Source: Anaerolineaceae bacterium (GTDB lineage: Bacteria > Chloroflexota > Anaerolineae > Aggregatilineales > Phototrophicaceae). Taken from it: a stretch of 64,000 nucleotides of DNA. Under the pieces are notes generated by a model. It had not been told where the DNA came from and did no database searches. It saw only the letters and a program-made list of their open reading frames with translations. Every line of letters begins with the position of its first letter. The stretch's first letter is position 1. Where the stretch lies: contig WGMX01000020.1 of NCBI GenBank assembly GCA_016124855.1, forward strand, positions 124,001 through 188,000, given 5' to 3'. The translations under genes and the position numbers were made by a program. This document shows, piece after piece, positions 16,804 to 25,137 of the stretch.

Positions 16804-17889
16804 ATGGCAGCAGCATCACATAAACGGCTGGTCATCCCCGGTCCTGTCGAAGTGCGTAAAGAAATCCTCGACGCACAAACCGAATGGATGATCGGACACC
16901 GTTCGACAGCGTTTGCAGACCTGTTTGCACGCTTACAAACCAAACTAAAGCAGGCATTTGTAACCGAGAACCGCGTTTTCGTGCAAGGCTCATCCGGCAC
17001 CGGCTTATGGGAAGGCGCATCGCGTAACTGCATCCGTGACGGCAAGAAAGCCTTACATCTGGTCGGCGGCGCATTCAGTGAACGCTGGGCAGAAGTCAGC
17101 CAGCTCAACGGCAAACAGGTTGATACCATTGTCGTGGATTGGGGTAAAGCCCACACACCGGAGATGGTTGCCGAAGCCCTGCAAAAAGAAACCTACGATG
17201 CGGTTTGCGTCGTCCATAACGAAACCAGCACCGGCGTGACCAATCCCGTCAAAGAAATTGGTGAAGTTGTTCGCAAATATCCGGACACACTTTACTTGGT
17301 TGATACCGTCAGCGGCTTCCTCGGCATCGAACTGCTTACCGACGAATGGGGCATCGACATGGCGCTCACATCATCGCAGAAAGCCTTCGCCCTGCCGCCC
17401 GGATTAGCCTTCGCCGCCGTCAGTGATCGCGTGCTGGCGCGTGCCAAAGAAGTCACCAATCGCGGCTACTACTTCGACTTCATTGAAATCGAAGCCAGCC
17501 TCAAGAAGAACAACACACCCTCGACTCCGCCCATCTCATTGATGTACGCCGCCGACAAACAGCTCGATGATATTCTGGCAGAAGGTTTACAGACCCGTTG
17601 GGCGCGTCACATCCAAATGCGCGACATGACCATCGCTTGGGCCAATGCCCGCGAGATGGGCGTGTTCTCGCAAGAAGGTTATCGTTCACCGACCGTCACC
17701 ACCGTTGCCAATGGACGCAACATCAACGTCGATGACATGGCGAAGTTCATGGGAACCAAAGGCTTCTCGATGGACAAGGGTTACGGTAAAGTGAAGGGCA
17801 AGACCTTCCGCATCGCCCACATGGGGGATATGACCGCCTCAACCCTTGAAGAAGTCCTCTCCGGCCTCGACGAATTCTTGGCTGTTTAA
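16804..17889 (+). CDS. Class V aminotransferase (serine/alanine-glyoxylate type)
   Basis: This 361-residue PLP enzyme has the fold-type I pattern of class V aminotransferases: PGPVEV at the start, GHRS (31-34), the cofactor loop SSGTGLWEG, HNETSTGV (138-145), the PLP-pyridine Asp D167 in YLVDTVSGF, and the Schiff-base Lys K193 in SSQKAFALPPG. It resembles alanine-glyoxylate and serine-glyoxylate aminotransferases, which move an amino group to glyoxylate or pyruvate. The exact amino donor cannot be read from sequence. A strong RBS (AGGGAGGT, 16787-16794) sits 9 nt before the ATG. A perfect terminator follows the stop, so the gene is probably monocistronic. Confidence 0.9.
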   Translation: MAAASHKRLVIPGPVEVRKEILDAQTEWMIGHRSTAFADLFARLQTKLKQAFVTENRVFVQGSSGTGLWEGASRNCIRDGKKALHLVGGAFSERWAEVSQLNGKQVDTIVVDWGKAHTPEMVAEALQKETYDAVCVVHNETSTGVTNPVKEIGEVVRKYPDTLYLVDTVSGFLGIELLTDEWGIDMALTSSQKAFALPPGLAFAAVSDRVLARAKEVTNRGYYFDFIEIEASLKKNNTPSTPPISLMYAADKQLDDILAEGLQTRWARHIQMRDMTIAWANAREMGVFSQEGYRSPTVTTVANGRNINVDDMAKFMGTKGFSMDKGYGKVKGKTFRIAHMGDMTASTLEEVLSGLDEFLAV

Positions 17890-17908
17890 GAATTACCTAT
17901 CTTGGTAG

Positions 17909-17937
17909 GGGCGGACGGCTGTCCGCCCTTTTTATTT
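17909..17937 (+). terminator. Rho-independent terminator after the aminotransferase
   Basis: GGGCGGAC (17909-17916) pairs perfectly with GTCCGCCC (17921-17928) around a GGCT loop, followed by TTTTTATTT. It starts with GTAGGGG like the intergenic palindromes at 21594 and 23879. Confidence 0.85.
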
Positions 17938-17975
17938 GGCTCTGTTTTCTCTGCGTCTCAGCGGTTCAATTGTAT

Positions 17976-19064
17976 TTATGCGACCACAGCCACATTGAAC
18001 TTCCGCAGATAACCATCTAGCGCCGTGACCAACTGCGGCAGACCTTTGATGTAGAGCGCCTCTGAGCGTAAATCTAACCACTGCCAATTGATGAGCGCCA
18101 TCGGAATCGCCTGTGTTTCATGTCCCCGTACAAGCACCGGCACGATCACCACTTTCCGCAGCCGTGCATATTGGAGTTCGGCCAGCACCCATTCTGATTT
18201 CGCGGAGTCCGGCGATAGCATGACGATCACGCAGCCTGCGATTTCAATCGCGTTCTGAATCGCCAACTGCCACGACGGATCACCCGGTGTCAGGCTTTCA
18301 TCCGTCCACACACTGACTCCCGCGTGACGCAAATCATCCCGCAGTTTGCACATCAACGGGGTATCAGTTCGGCTGTAACTCAGGAAAACATGACGTGGCG
18401 GCGGTAGGGTCCGGTCAATCAACACCTGCATGAAGGGGATGCGTATGTCATCATGCTTGAGCGCATTTTGTACTAAGCGCACCAGCGCCGCCGGATCAAG
18501 TTCAGCCAGTGCCATCAGTGCATCCCGTTGTTTCTCATAATCGCCGCTGCGAATGATATCCACCAGATCAATCAGCGTGCGCGCTTGCCCACTGCCTGCC
18601 AGTGTAGCTGCCTTAGACCCGTCAGCGCCGTGTGGTGTGTGTTGCGCGGTCGCCGGCACAGCCCGATTTTGGATGACTCCTACGCGCTCCAAAAGCAGTG
18701 ACCATGCTGGCCTGCGCGGATTGGTGAAGTCCAACGGTTGAATAGCCTTCAAGCGCTGTGGCAGTTCGGTTTGTTGAAAGACCAGCGGGATAACCGTAAT
18801 ACCCACGCCCAACGCAAACATCCACTCGTATGACACATATTCAAAGGTTCTAGACCGTGGCGTGATGACCGTTAAGACCACAAATGACGCACGGATGGCC
18901 TCGTCAATTTCCTGTCGCCAGTCCTTTGCGGCGAGTGTGCCTGCGGGTACTTCGGTTGAACTGGTATCAATCCACACCGTAAAATTGGCACGTTCTAATC
19001 GCCGCTGTACCAGTTCAGCATATTCAAAATCATCCGGCGCGTAAGAAATATACACATGCGCCAC
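17976..19064 (-). CDS. TIR-HEAT-TIR protein (two TIR domains)
   Basis: This 362-residue protein starts at GTG. The first TIR domain (about 2-125) opens with HVYISYAPDD and has the candidate catalytic Glu E80 in YVSYEW. A linker and a short HEAT-like helical region (about 158-212) follow. The second TIR domain (about 224-350) opens with HVFLSYSRTD and has E296 in SEWVLAELQYA. TIR domains either bind one another in signalling complexes or cleave NAD+, and bacterial TIR proteins often act in anti-phage defence. The first TIR is closer to the TIR of the 20533-21351 protein, and both share the TIR-linker-HEAT order. No helicase, SIR2 or ThsA-like effector is adjacent, so the partner is unknown. 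Confidence 0.88.
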   Translation of the reverse strand: MAHVYISYAPDDFEYAELVQRRLERANFTVWIDTSSTEVPAGTLAAKDWRQEIDEAIRASFVVLTVITPRSRTFEYVSYEWMFALGVGITVIPLVFQQTELPQRLKAIQPLDFTNPRRPAWSLLLERVGVIQNRAVPATAQHTPHGADGSKAATLAGSGQARTLIDLVDIIRSGDYEKQRDALMALAELDPAALVRLVQNALKHDDIRIPFMQVLIDRTLPPPRHVFLSYSRTDTPLMCKLRDDLRHAGVSVWTDESLTPGDPSWQLAIQNAIEIAGCVIVMLSPDSAKSEWVLAELQYARLRKVVIVPVLVRGHETQAIPMALINWQWLDLRSEALYIKGLPQLVTALDGYLRKFNVAVVA

Positions 19065-19135
19065 AACAATAAACCTCTATTAATTCTATTTTGTGATCAA
19101 TTTTAGCGCCGTTGCTTTTCGATTGCCTAACGCCG

Positions 19136-19220
19136 ATTAGACTAGGAGGTTACAAAATTGCAATTTAACAAACCAATACCTAGAACAAATGTAATAAAAT
19201 CAGGTGACACCTAGTCTAAT
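19136..19220. repeat. Inverted repeat between the TIR and epoxide hydrolase genes
   Basis: ATTAGACTAGG (19136-19146) is perfectly inverted as CCTAGTCTAAT (19210-19220), 63 bp apart, in an AT-rich intergenic stretch between divergent genes. It may be an operator pair or the ends of a small inserted segment. Confidence 0.55.
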
Positions 19221-19279
19221 TGGGTTGTCATGTGTTTCTATTTTTCGTAACCCCTTTTTGTGATGAAAGGATTGACGCA

Positions 19280-20395
19280 ATGGATATTAAACCTTTCCAA
19301 GTCAGCATTCCACAATCAGACTTGGATGATTTGCAATCTCGCCTCGCGCGGACTCGCTGGCCGAATTATCTGCCCGATGTCGGCTGGACGTATGGCGTGC
19401 CCGATCACTATGTGCGTCGTTTAGTCGATTATTGGCGAACGGGGTATGACTGGCGCAAGTGGGAAGCGAAACTCAACGCCTATCCGCAGTTTGTAACCGA
19501 ACTTGAGGGGCAGAAAATTCATTTTATCCATGTCCGTTCGCCCGAACCGGACGCATTACCGGTGATACTGACGCACGGCTGGCCGGGATCCATTTTTGAA
19601 TTCATTAAAGTGATTGAACCGCTGACCAATCCGCGTGCGCACGGCGGTCAAGCCGATCAAGCCTTTCATCTGGTGATTCCGTCGCTGCCGGGCTTTGGCT
19701 TTTCCGGGCCGACCAGTGAACCCGGCTGGCATCCTGAACGCATTGCGAAGGTGTGGGCGCAGCTCATGCATGGGTTGGGATATGAGCGTTACGGCGCGGT
19801 CGGTAACGATTGGGGTTCGATTATTTCGCCCTTAATCGGGCGCTTCAATCCGGCGCAGGTGGTCGGAACCCACGTCACACAGATATTTCTTGAACCCTCT
19901 AGTCCCGATGACTTGCCTGATCCGACTGCGGAAGAACTCGAAGCCTTAGCAGGGCTGGATTGGTTCAAAAAGAACATGAACGCGTACGATCTACTCCAAT
20001 CCCAACAGCCGCAAACTTTAGCCTATGCGCTGTCCGATTCGCCGATGGGCTTATTGGCGTGGTTCTGCCTCATTTACAGAGAGGGCGAAGGCATAGACGA
20101 CGATTTCGTTTTAACCAATGCCTCCCTCTATTGGCTGACCGAAACCATTGCTTCATCGACCCGCATCTACTTCGAAGCGCGACATATGGAAAAGCCTTCT
20201 AGCGATCCGATTGAAACGCCCATTGGTTTGGCTATGTTCCGGGACGACGGACGCGCTTTTCGCCGCCTCGCTGATCGCCTGTATACCCGCATCACCCAAT
20301 GGACACTATATGATACCGGTGGACATTACGCAGCCTATCAAGTGCCGGAGTTGTGGTTAGCGGATGTCCGAAAGTTCTTTCATCAACTGCGGTAG
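19280..20395 (+). CDS. Epoxide hydrolase of the alpha/beta-hydrolase fold (EHN type)
   Basis: The preferred start is ATG 19280 (371 residues), 8 nt after AAAGGA; the frame upstream to 19220 lacks a good site. The N-terminal EHN domain (about 1-90) is followed by the hydrolase core with oxyanion motif THGWPGS (about 98-104), the nucleophile D177 in VGNDWGS, and a C-terminal catalytic His H349 in TGGHYAAY. The family opens epoxides to diols and includes microsomal and juvenile-hormone-type enzymes. The gene sits alone in its direction between two TIR genes. It lies exactly between the intact 5' end of the TIR-HEAT-TIR gene and a second, truncated copy of that 5' end. Confidence 0.9.
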   Translation: MDIKPFQVSIPQSDLDDLQSRLARTRWPNYLPDVGWTYGVPDHYVRRLVDYWRTGYDWRKWEAKLNAYPQFVTELEGQKIHFIHVRSPEPDALPVILTHGWPGSIFEFIKVIEPLTNPRAHGGQADQAFHLVIPSLPGFGFSGPTSEPGWHPERIAKVWAQLMHGLGYERYGAVGNDWGSIISPLIGRFNPAQVVGTHVTQIFLEPSSPDDLPDPTAEELEALAGLDWFKKNMNAYDLLQSQQPQTLAYALSDSPMGLLAWFCLIYREGEGIDDDFVLTNASLYWLTETIASSTRIYFEARHMEKPSSDPIETPIGLAMFRDDGRAFRRLADRLYTRITQWTLYDTGGHYAAYQVPELWLADVRKFFHQLR

Positions 20396-20483
20396 TCCAT
20401 TGCTGCTGGACTGGTGTTGATCTGCACCAGTTCAGCCTGTTCAAAATCATCCGGCGCGTAAGAAATGTACACATGCGCCACAA
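20383..20483 (-). pseudogene. Truncated 5' end of a TIR-HEAT-TIR gene
   Basis: 20426-20483 matches 19009-19066 at 55 of 58 bases; that segment covers the start codon and first codons of the TIR-HEAT-TIR gene. On the minus strand it reads from a GTG at 20481 as AHVYISYAPDDFEQAELVQ, then leaves the homology and stops inside the antisense of the epoxide hydrolase 3' end. Weaker similarity continues about 40 bp upstream into the promoter region. It is a gene remnant or a duplicated junction, not a functional gene. Confidence 0.85.
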
Positions 20484-20532
20484 ATAAGCCTTCGAATAAT
20501 TGAATTTTGTCGTTTTATTTTATCGTATGCTT

Positions 20533-21351
20533 TCACCCTTCACCTGCATTCTGAGGCTTAATAAGCTGTTGTAAAGCCTTTTGTGCCGCATTTCTCACAA
20601 TCTGACTTGGATCAGTCACATAAAGTTGCTGCAATGCTGGTATAGCCGCCGTGTTACCCAAGCTGCCAAGAGATTGTGCGACGGCTAGCCGCACTGAATA
20701 ATCCGAATCTTGTGTAGCTCGTAATAAGGGAATCAATATTTCTTGCGGATTTATCAATGTACTAAGTGCGACCAATTCTCGTACAGCATTGATCTTAGTT
20801 GAGCCATAAGAACTGTTTGTTAAACGGTCAACGATAGGAGCTATGTCAAGTATTGATGATGTGTTTTCAGCCGGTGGATTTATCGGGGCAGTTGTCACAA
20901 CCGGAACTGGGTTGCTCTTGGGTACGTTTGGTGTGGCAGGCAAGCCCGGAAAAGGCATCGACATCATCCGTTCGATGGTTTTAAGGCGGTTAATTAGCCC
21001 TTCCCACGGTCTTGCCGTTCGATGTGTAAAATCCATCCATTGATACACATCCAAACGTGGGTGTAGAGGTGTGTTAATCAACATAATAGGAACTACTTTC
21101 ACACCCATACCGATTGCGACCGCCCACTCGTAGGTGACATATTTCGATTCAAAACTGGCTGGCGACAAAACCACAACAACCGCTACCGCAGTACGCACCG
21201 CTTGGTCAATATCATTTCGCCAATCTTCACCTGCTTGAAGCCGTTCGTTATCAATCCAGACCTCGATACCTGCTTCTTGCAATTTGTATTTCAGTTGCCC
21301 GTCTACAAAGTCTGCATCAGAATGCGAATGTGAAATAAAAACATGGCCCAT
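20533..21351 (-). CDS. TIR-HEAT protein
   Basis: The preferred start is ATG 21351 (272 residues), preceded by GAGGAG at a suitable distance; the upstream extension to 21408 reads as non-protein. The TIR domain (about 1-125) opens with HVFISHSHSDADF and has candidate catalytic Glu E75 in YVTYEWAVAIGMG. A Pro-rich linker (about 133-165) leads to C-terminal HEAT repeats (about 168-265; VRLAVAQSLGSLG, VRNAAQKALQQL). Its order matches the first two parts of the neighbouring TIR-HEAT-TIR protein, so the two genes are probably diverged tandem paralogues. NAD+ cleavage or TIR-TIR assembly is possible; the trigger is unknown. Confidence 0.88.
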   Translation of the reverse strand: MGHVFISHSHSDADFVDGQLKYKLQEAGIEVWIDNERLQAGEDWRNDIDQAVRTAVAVVVVLSPASFESKYVTYEWAVAIGMGVKVVPIMLINTPLHPRLDVYQWMDFTHRTARPWEGLINRLKTIERMMSMPFPGLPATPNVPKSNPVPVVTTAPINPPAENTSSILDIAPIVDRLTNSSYGSTKINAVRELVALSTLINPQEILIPLLRATQDSDYSVRLAVAQSLGSLGNTAAIPALQQLYVTDPSQIVRNAAQKALQQLIKPQNAGEG

Positions 21352-22056
21352 TACACCGGCTCCTCGACCTTTTCCATGATAACGAATAATAGGTTTTGAT
21401 TGATACAAGATATATTTTATAGCTAGTATTTACTTTTACAAACTTGCTCTACCGAATACAAACTGTCTCCCAACCCGCTTAACAATCCCACTCCCTCAAA
21501 ACCGTTAACGCCAACTCTCGCAAACAGTTACAAAATGTTCTTCCAAATAGTAACCCTTTTGCCCTCTATATCGACTACACTATCTATGGCACTGTAGGGG
21601 TGCAAGGCTTTGCGCCCCCTTCAGGCCGCGCACCTTAACATCCACGATTTGCATTTAGCTGGTGACTGATGACTGGCGACCAAAGACAATCGACTGATTG
21701 GCAATCTTGGCGGCAGTACCCCCTTTGCCAACATCGCCGCATCGCTAGCCGGGCCACCCGCCGAATCAGCACTCTTTTGTCCTATTTTGTGTCGCTTTCG
21801 CCGCATTTGCCGCCAATTGCGCCAAATAAATGGCTCGGTCTTTGTATTTGACTATCAACTGTCAACTGATAGCTGGTGACTGGTGACTGGCGACTAAAGA
21901 CCAATAGCTAACGGCCATCGACTAATCCATCACAATCCATAAATCGGCCTACAATGGTACGCTTGCCACACCGTAAAGATGGGTTGATAATCAAAAAATC
22001 TGTAAAAACACAGCAGTTATCGTTAAATCTTTACCCTCACTGCTGGGACACGATGT
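21352..22056. other. Intergenic region with repeats, no gene seen
   Basis: This 705-bp gap contains a GTAGGGG-type hairpin (GGGGTGCAA at 21597 with TTGCGCCCC at 21610). A ~33-bp direct repeat (TAGCTGGTGACTG...GGCGAC) occurs at 21656 and 21870. Between the two repeats lies a segment with short-period motifs (TTCGCCGCAT, TTGCCGCCAA, TTGCGCCAAA at about 21797-21826). The ABC exporter's promoter should lie near its right end. No ORF here looks protein-like. Confidence 0.6.
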
Positions 22057-23859
22057 ATGGCCTCAATAACCCAAACAAACCAAACTGATCACACGTTTTC
22101 TGATAAACCCACACGCTTGAGTAACTTCCTCCGATTTGTCTCTTACGTTAACCCCTATAAATGGAATCTGGTAGCTGCCATTATCGGCGGCGTAGTCAAA
22201 TTTACGCTCCCGCTGCTCATTCCACAGATCACCCGCCATTTGCTGGACGATGTGTTTCTGAGTACCCAACTGACCAGTGACCAAAAACTGACTCAACTGC
22301 TGGTTAGTGTGATCGGTATCATTTTGGCCTTTGTCTTTTTCTGGACGCCATTCACCTATGTGCGCCATTATTTCGCCAGCCGCGCCAGTTATCACGCCGT
22401 CTTTGATCTGCGCGTCGAGCTGTATTACCGCATCCTGCGCATGTCGGCTTCCTTTTTTGATCGCAACAAATCAGGCTATATCGTCTCGCGGCTGATTGGT
22501 GATGTCGAAATGGCGCAGGACCTCATCGGCAGCGCCCTCACCGATACATGGATGGATTTCGTATCGCTGTTTGTCATTATCTTTTTCTTACTTCGAATTG
22601 ATCTTTCCGTGACGATCTCGGCCTTAGTTACCTTCCCGCTGTATCTCTATTTCTTCCGCAAATCGCAAACCAGCATTCGAACCTCGAGCTTGAAAGTGCA
22701 GGAAGAAATCGCGGCTTTGTCCGGTCATGTGCAGGAACGCATTATGGGTAACCGCGTCGTCCATGCCTTCGCACAGGAAAAATCAGAAGAGACAAGTTTT
22801 TATGAGGATTCACAAAACCTGTTTTCGATGGCGATGTGGCGGGCTTATTTGCAAAGCCTCAATACCACTTATACAGGTGTATTGACCCAAATCGCGCCGC
22901 TGTTTGTGCTGCTTTACGGGGGAACCCGCGTCGTCAGTGGCAACTTGACGATCGGTGAACTGGTCGCCGTCACCATGTACCTTACGCCGCTCTATACGCC
23001 GCTTCAACGGTTCGCCCAGCTTAACCTCGTTTTCGCCAATTCGATGGCGGCGGTTGACCGCGTTTTCCAAATCATGGATGAAAAGCCAGAAATCCGTGAC
23101 CGTCAGGGCGCGAGTGTCTTAGACAATCTTGAAGGTGTCGTGGAATTTGATGGCGTCGGATTTGCCTATCCCCAAGCGACCGACTCCGAGCCGGGGCCAG
23201 TACTGCGCGATATGAGCTTCATTGTACATCCCGGTGAGCGCGTGGCCTTAGTCGGGCCGAGCGGCAGCGGTAAGAGCACCATTGTCAGCCTGATTCCGCG
23301 CTTTTATGATGTCGATTTCGGCAGTGTGAAGATCGACGGTCACGATGTGCGCGATGTAACCGTCAACTCACTGCGCCGTAATGTGGGCATGGTTTTGCAA
23401 AATCCCATCCTTTTCAGCGGCACAATTTTGGATAACATTCGTTATGGCAAACCCGATGCCACCATGAGCGAAGTCATTGATGCCTGTAAAGCCGCCAACG
23501 CTTACGACTTCATCATGAAGCTGCCTAAACAATTTCAGAACGAAGTGGGCGAGGGCGGTAATTTTCTATCAGGTGGACAAAAGCAGCGTGTGACGATTGC
23601 CCGCGCTTTCCTCAAGAATCCCCGCGTTCTCATTCTGGACGAAGCCACCAGCGCGCTCGATTCGGTCAGTGAACGCTTGGTGCAGCAAGCCCTTGACCGG
23701 TTGATGGAGGGTAGAACAACCTTCGTTATTGCTCACCGCCTCAGCACCATTGAAAACGCGGATCGTATCTTCGTCCTCGAAAACGGCAAGATCGTCGAGT
23801 CCGGTACGCACCATCAACTGCTCGAACGTCCCGGTGTCTATCAACGACTTTACAGCTAA
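22057..23859 (+). CDS. ABC exporter, fused membrane and ATPase domains (MsbA/MDR type)
   Basis: This 600-residue half-transporter has an N-terminal six-helix membrane domain (about 30-330) with the coupling-helix region FFDRNKSGYIVSRL. The ATPase domain starts near 360 and has Walker A GPSGSGKST (400-408), the signature FLSGGQKQR, Walker B VLILDEATSALD and the switch IAHRLSTI. It probably works as a homodimer, since no partner half-transporter is adjacent. The family exports lipids, drugs, peptides or siderophores; the substrate cannot be read directly. The next gene on the same strand encodes a FhuF-like iron-sulphur protein, which makes a siderophore-related role possible. Confidence 0.92.
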   Translation: MASITQTNQTDHTFSDKPTRLSNFLRFVSYVNPYKWNLVAAIIGGVVKFTLPLLIPQITRHLLDDVFLSTQLTSDQKLTQLLVSVIGIILAFVFFWTPFTYVRHYFASRASYHAVFDLRVELYYRILRMSASFFDRNKSGYIVSRLIGDVEMAQDLIGSALTDTWMDFVSLFVIIFFLLRIDLSVTISALVTFPLYLYFFRKSQTSIRTSSLKVQEEIAALSGHVQERIMGNRVVHAFAQEKSEETSFYEDSQNLFSMAMWRAYLQSLNTTYTGVLTQIAPLFVLLYGGTRVVSGNLTIGELVAVTMYLTPLYTPLQRFAQLNLVFANSMAAVDRVFQIMDEKPEIRDRQGASVLDNLEGVVEFDGVGFAYPQATDSEPGPVLRDMSFIVHPGERVALVGPSGSGKSTIVSLIPRFYDVDFGSVKIDGHDVRDVTVNSLRRNVGMVLQNPILFSGTILDNIRYGKPDATMSEVIDACKAANAYDFIMKLPKQFQNEVGEGGNFLSGGQKQRVTIARAFLKNPRVLILDEATSALDSVSERLVQQALDRLMEGRTTFVIAHRLSTIENADRIFVLENGKIVESGTHHQLLERPGVYQRLYS

Positions 23860-24175
23860 CCATCTCCAAAGAACAAAATGTAGGGGCGCAAGGCTTTGCG
23901 CCCTCTGTTGCCATCACGCGCTGCTCATTGTTAATTGTTCTAAATTTAACCCCCGTTATGGAATTTTTATTCGCCCCTATGTGTGGTTTACTACCCTTGC
24001 TGAATATTTCTCTTACGCCGCCCGAAATTTATCCTTTAATCGCTAACGTAGATATTCCCTCATGAATCAAGTTAGGATTGGATAGTTGCTCCCTAATTTA
24101 GGGCAGCCTATCTTAAAACATTCCGTTTTGTTCATCATTAAGCACACAATCGCGATACTCTCCAAGAGAAACCAA
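23860..24175 (+). other. Intergenic region with a GTAGGGG-type hairpin
   Basis: GGGCGCAA (23884-23891) pairs perfectly with TTGCGCCC (23896-23903) around GGCT; the element starts TGTAGGGG. It lies 20 bp after the exporter's stop codon and can act as its 3' hairpin. The rest shows no feature, except the preferred start of the next gene at 24176. Confidence 0.6.
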
Positions 24176-25072
24176 ATGACAGAACGCGCTGCCCCAACAT
24201 CCCATCCACTCGCTGAAACCTTTTCTCGGATTATCGCCTTGAATGCCTCTTTTTACGCCGACATAGGCTCAATCGAAGCTGATTGGTTCCTTGCCATCGA
24301 CATGACAAACTGCCAATCGGATGCCTTTACGCAGACCTTAGCCTATCAGTTGACACGCTATCCCAATGCAAGCCTGCCAGACTTGCGTACACAGGCTTCA
24401 TTTCTGTTAGGCGAATACAGTTGGTATGTACCAGCAGTGGCTATCGGCGCTTACCTGTCTGAACACCGCGTTCCCGATCTCTCGCTGGATAATTTGGCTT
24501 TACGCCGGGGTACTTACACATGGCATTATGGTAATTCCAGTGGAGAGGCACAGCGTACGGAGGCACGCTTTTTGAGCGGATGTTTTGCTGCCCTTCCAGA
24601 TGACCCCGCAGCCAATCACCCTGACGCGATTATTCTGCCCGATGCTGATGCTTTACGCGAATGGCTGCGCGTCAAACTCGAAGCCCATCTGATGCCGATC
24701 ATCGAGGGCCTTCACTCGGTCACGCATTTAAGTCGGCACGCTCTGTGGGCATTGGCTGCCGATAACTGCGCGGCCTTGTTCCTCCAATATGGGGATATCC
24801 TTAAAGACAAAAAATGGGCTCAAGCCGAAGGTTTAGCTTTTGTCAAAGTCCCCGGCTCACCCTTGAAAAACCCTCGAACAGATTTCGTCACGCTGGAATA
24901 CGAAGGTCACTGCGAAACCTTCCGCGCACGGGGTGGCTGCTGTCGTTATTACATGGTTGATAAAGACAGCAGCAAATGCTCGACCTGCGTTTTACATAAG
25001 CCGGCTGAACGTGACCAAATTCTGCTTGAACATATGGCGAAAACCTACGCTCAACCCGCCACAACTTCATAA
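24176..25072 (+). CDS. FhuF-like (2Fe-2S) protein, possible siderophore-iron reductase
   Basis: The preferred start is ATG 24176 (298 residues); the frame extends 30 codons upstream without protein-like character. The body resembles the FhuF/IucA-related fold (DNCAALFLQYGD, LKNPRTDFVTLEYE). The C-terminus carries a cysteine cluster GGCCRYYMVD...KCSTC, that is CC-x11-CxxC, as in FhuF proteins whose four Cys bind a 2Fe-2S cluster. FhuF reduces ferric siderophores in the cytoplasm to release iron. The spacing between the cysteine pairs is one residue longer than I recall for E. coli FhuF. Its only same-strand neighbour is the ABC exporter. Confidence 0.78.
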   Translation: MTERAAPTSHPLAETFSRIIALNASFYADIGSIEADWFLAIDMTNCQSDAFTQTLAYQLTRYPNASLPDLRTQASFLLGEYSWYVPAVAIGAYLSEHRVPDLSLDNLALRRGTYTWHYGNSSGEAQRTEARFLSGCFAALPDDPAANHPDAIILPDADALREWLRVKLEAHLMPIIEGLHSVTHLSRHALWALAADNCAALFLQYGDILKDKKWAQAEGLAFVKVPGSPLKNPRTDFVTLEYEGHCETFRARGGCCRYYMVDKDSSKCSTCVLHKPAERDQILLEHMAKTYAQPATTS

Positions 25073-25089
25073 CAACGTATTTGATTGGT

Positions 25090-25132
25090 TCCCTCCCTCG
25101 TTTACGGGGGAGGGCTAGGGAGGGGGTTCTTT
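25090..25132. terminator. GC-rich hairpin between convergent genes (CCCTC/GAGGG family)
   Basis: CCCTCCCTCG (25091-25100) faces GGGGGAGGG (25106-25114), followed by CTAGGGAGGGGGTTC. It is near-identical in layout to the element at 1690 and again lies between two convergent stop codons. Confidence 0.5.
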
Positions 25133-25137
25133 CTTAC

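Noticed and set aside
20292-20483. Minus-strand 63-residue frame over the TIR remnant
   Set aside because: It is in a different frame from the TIR homology; the homologous frame is truncated and is annotated as a pseudogene.
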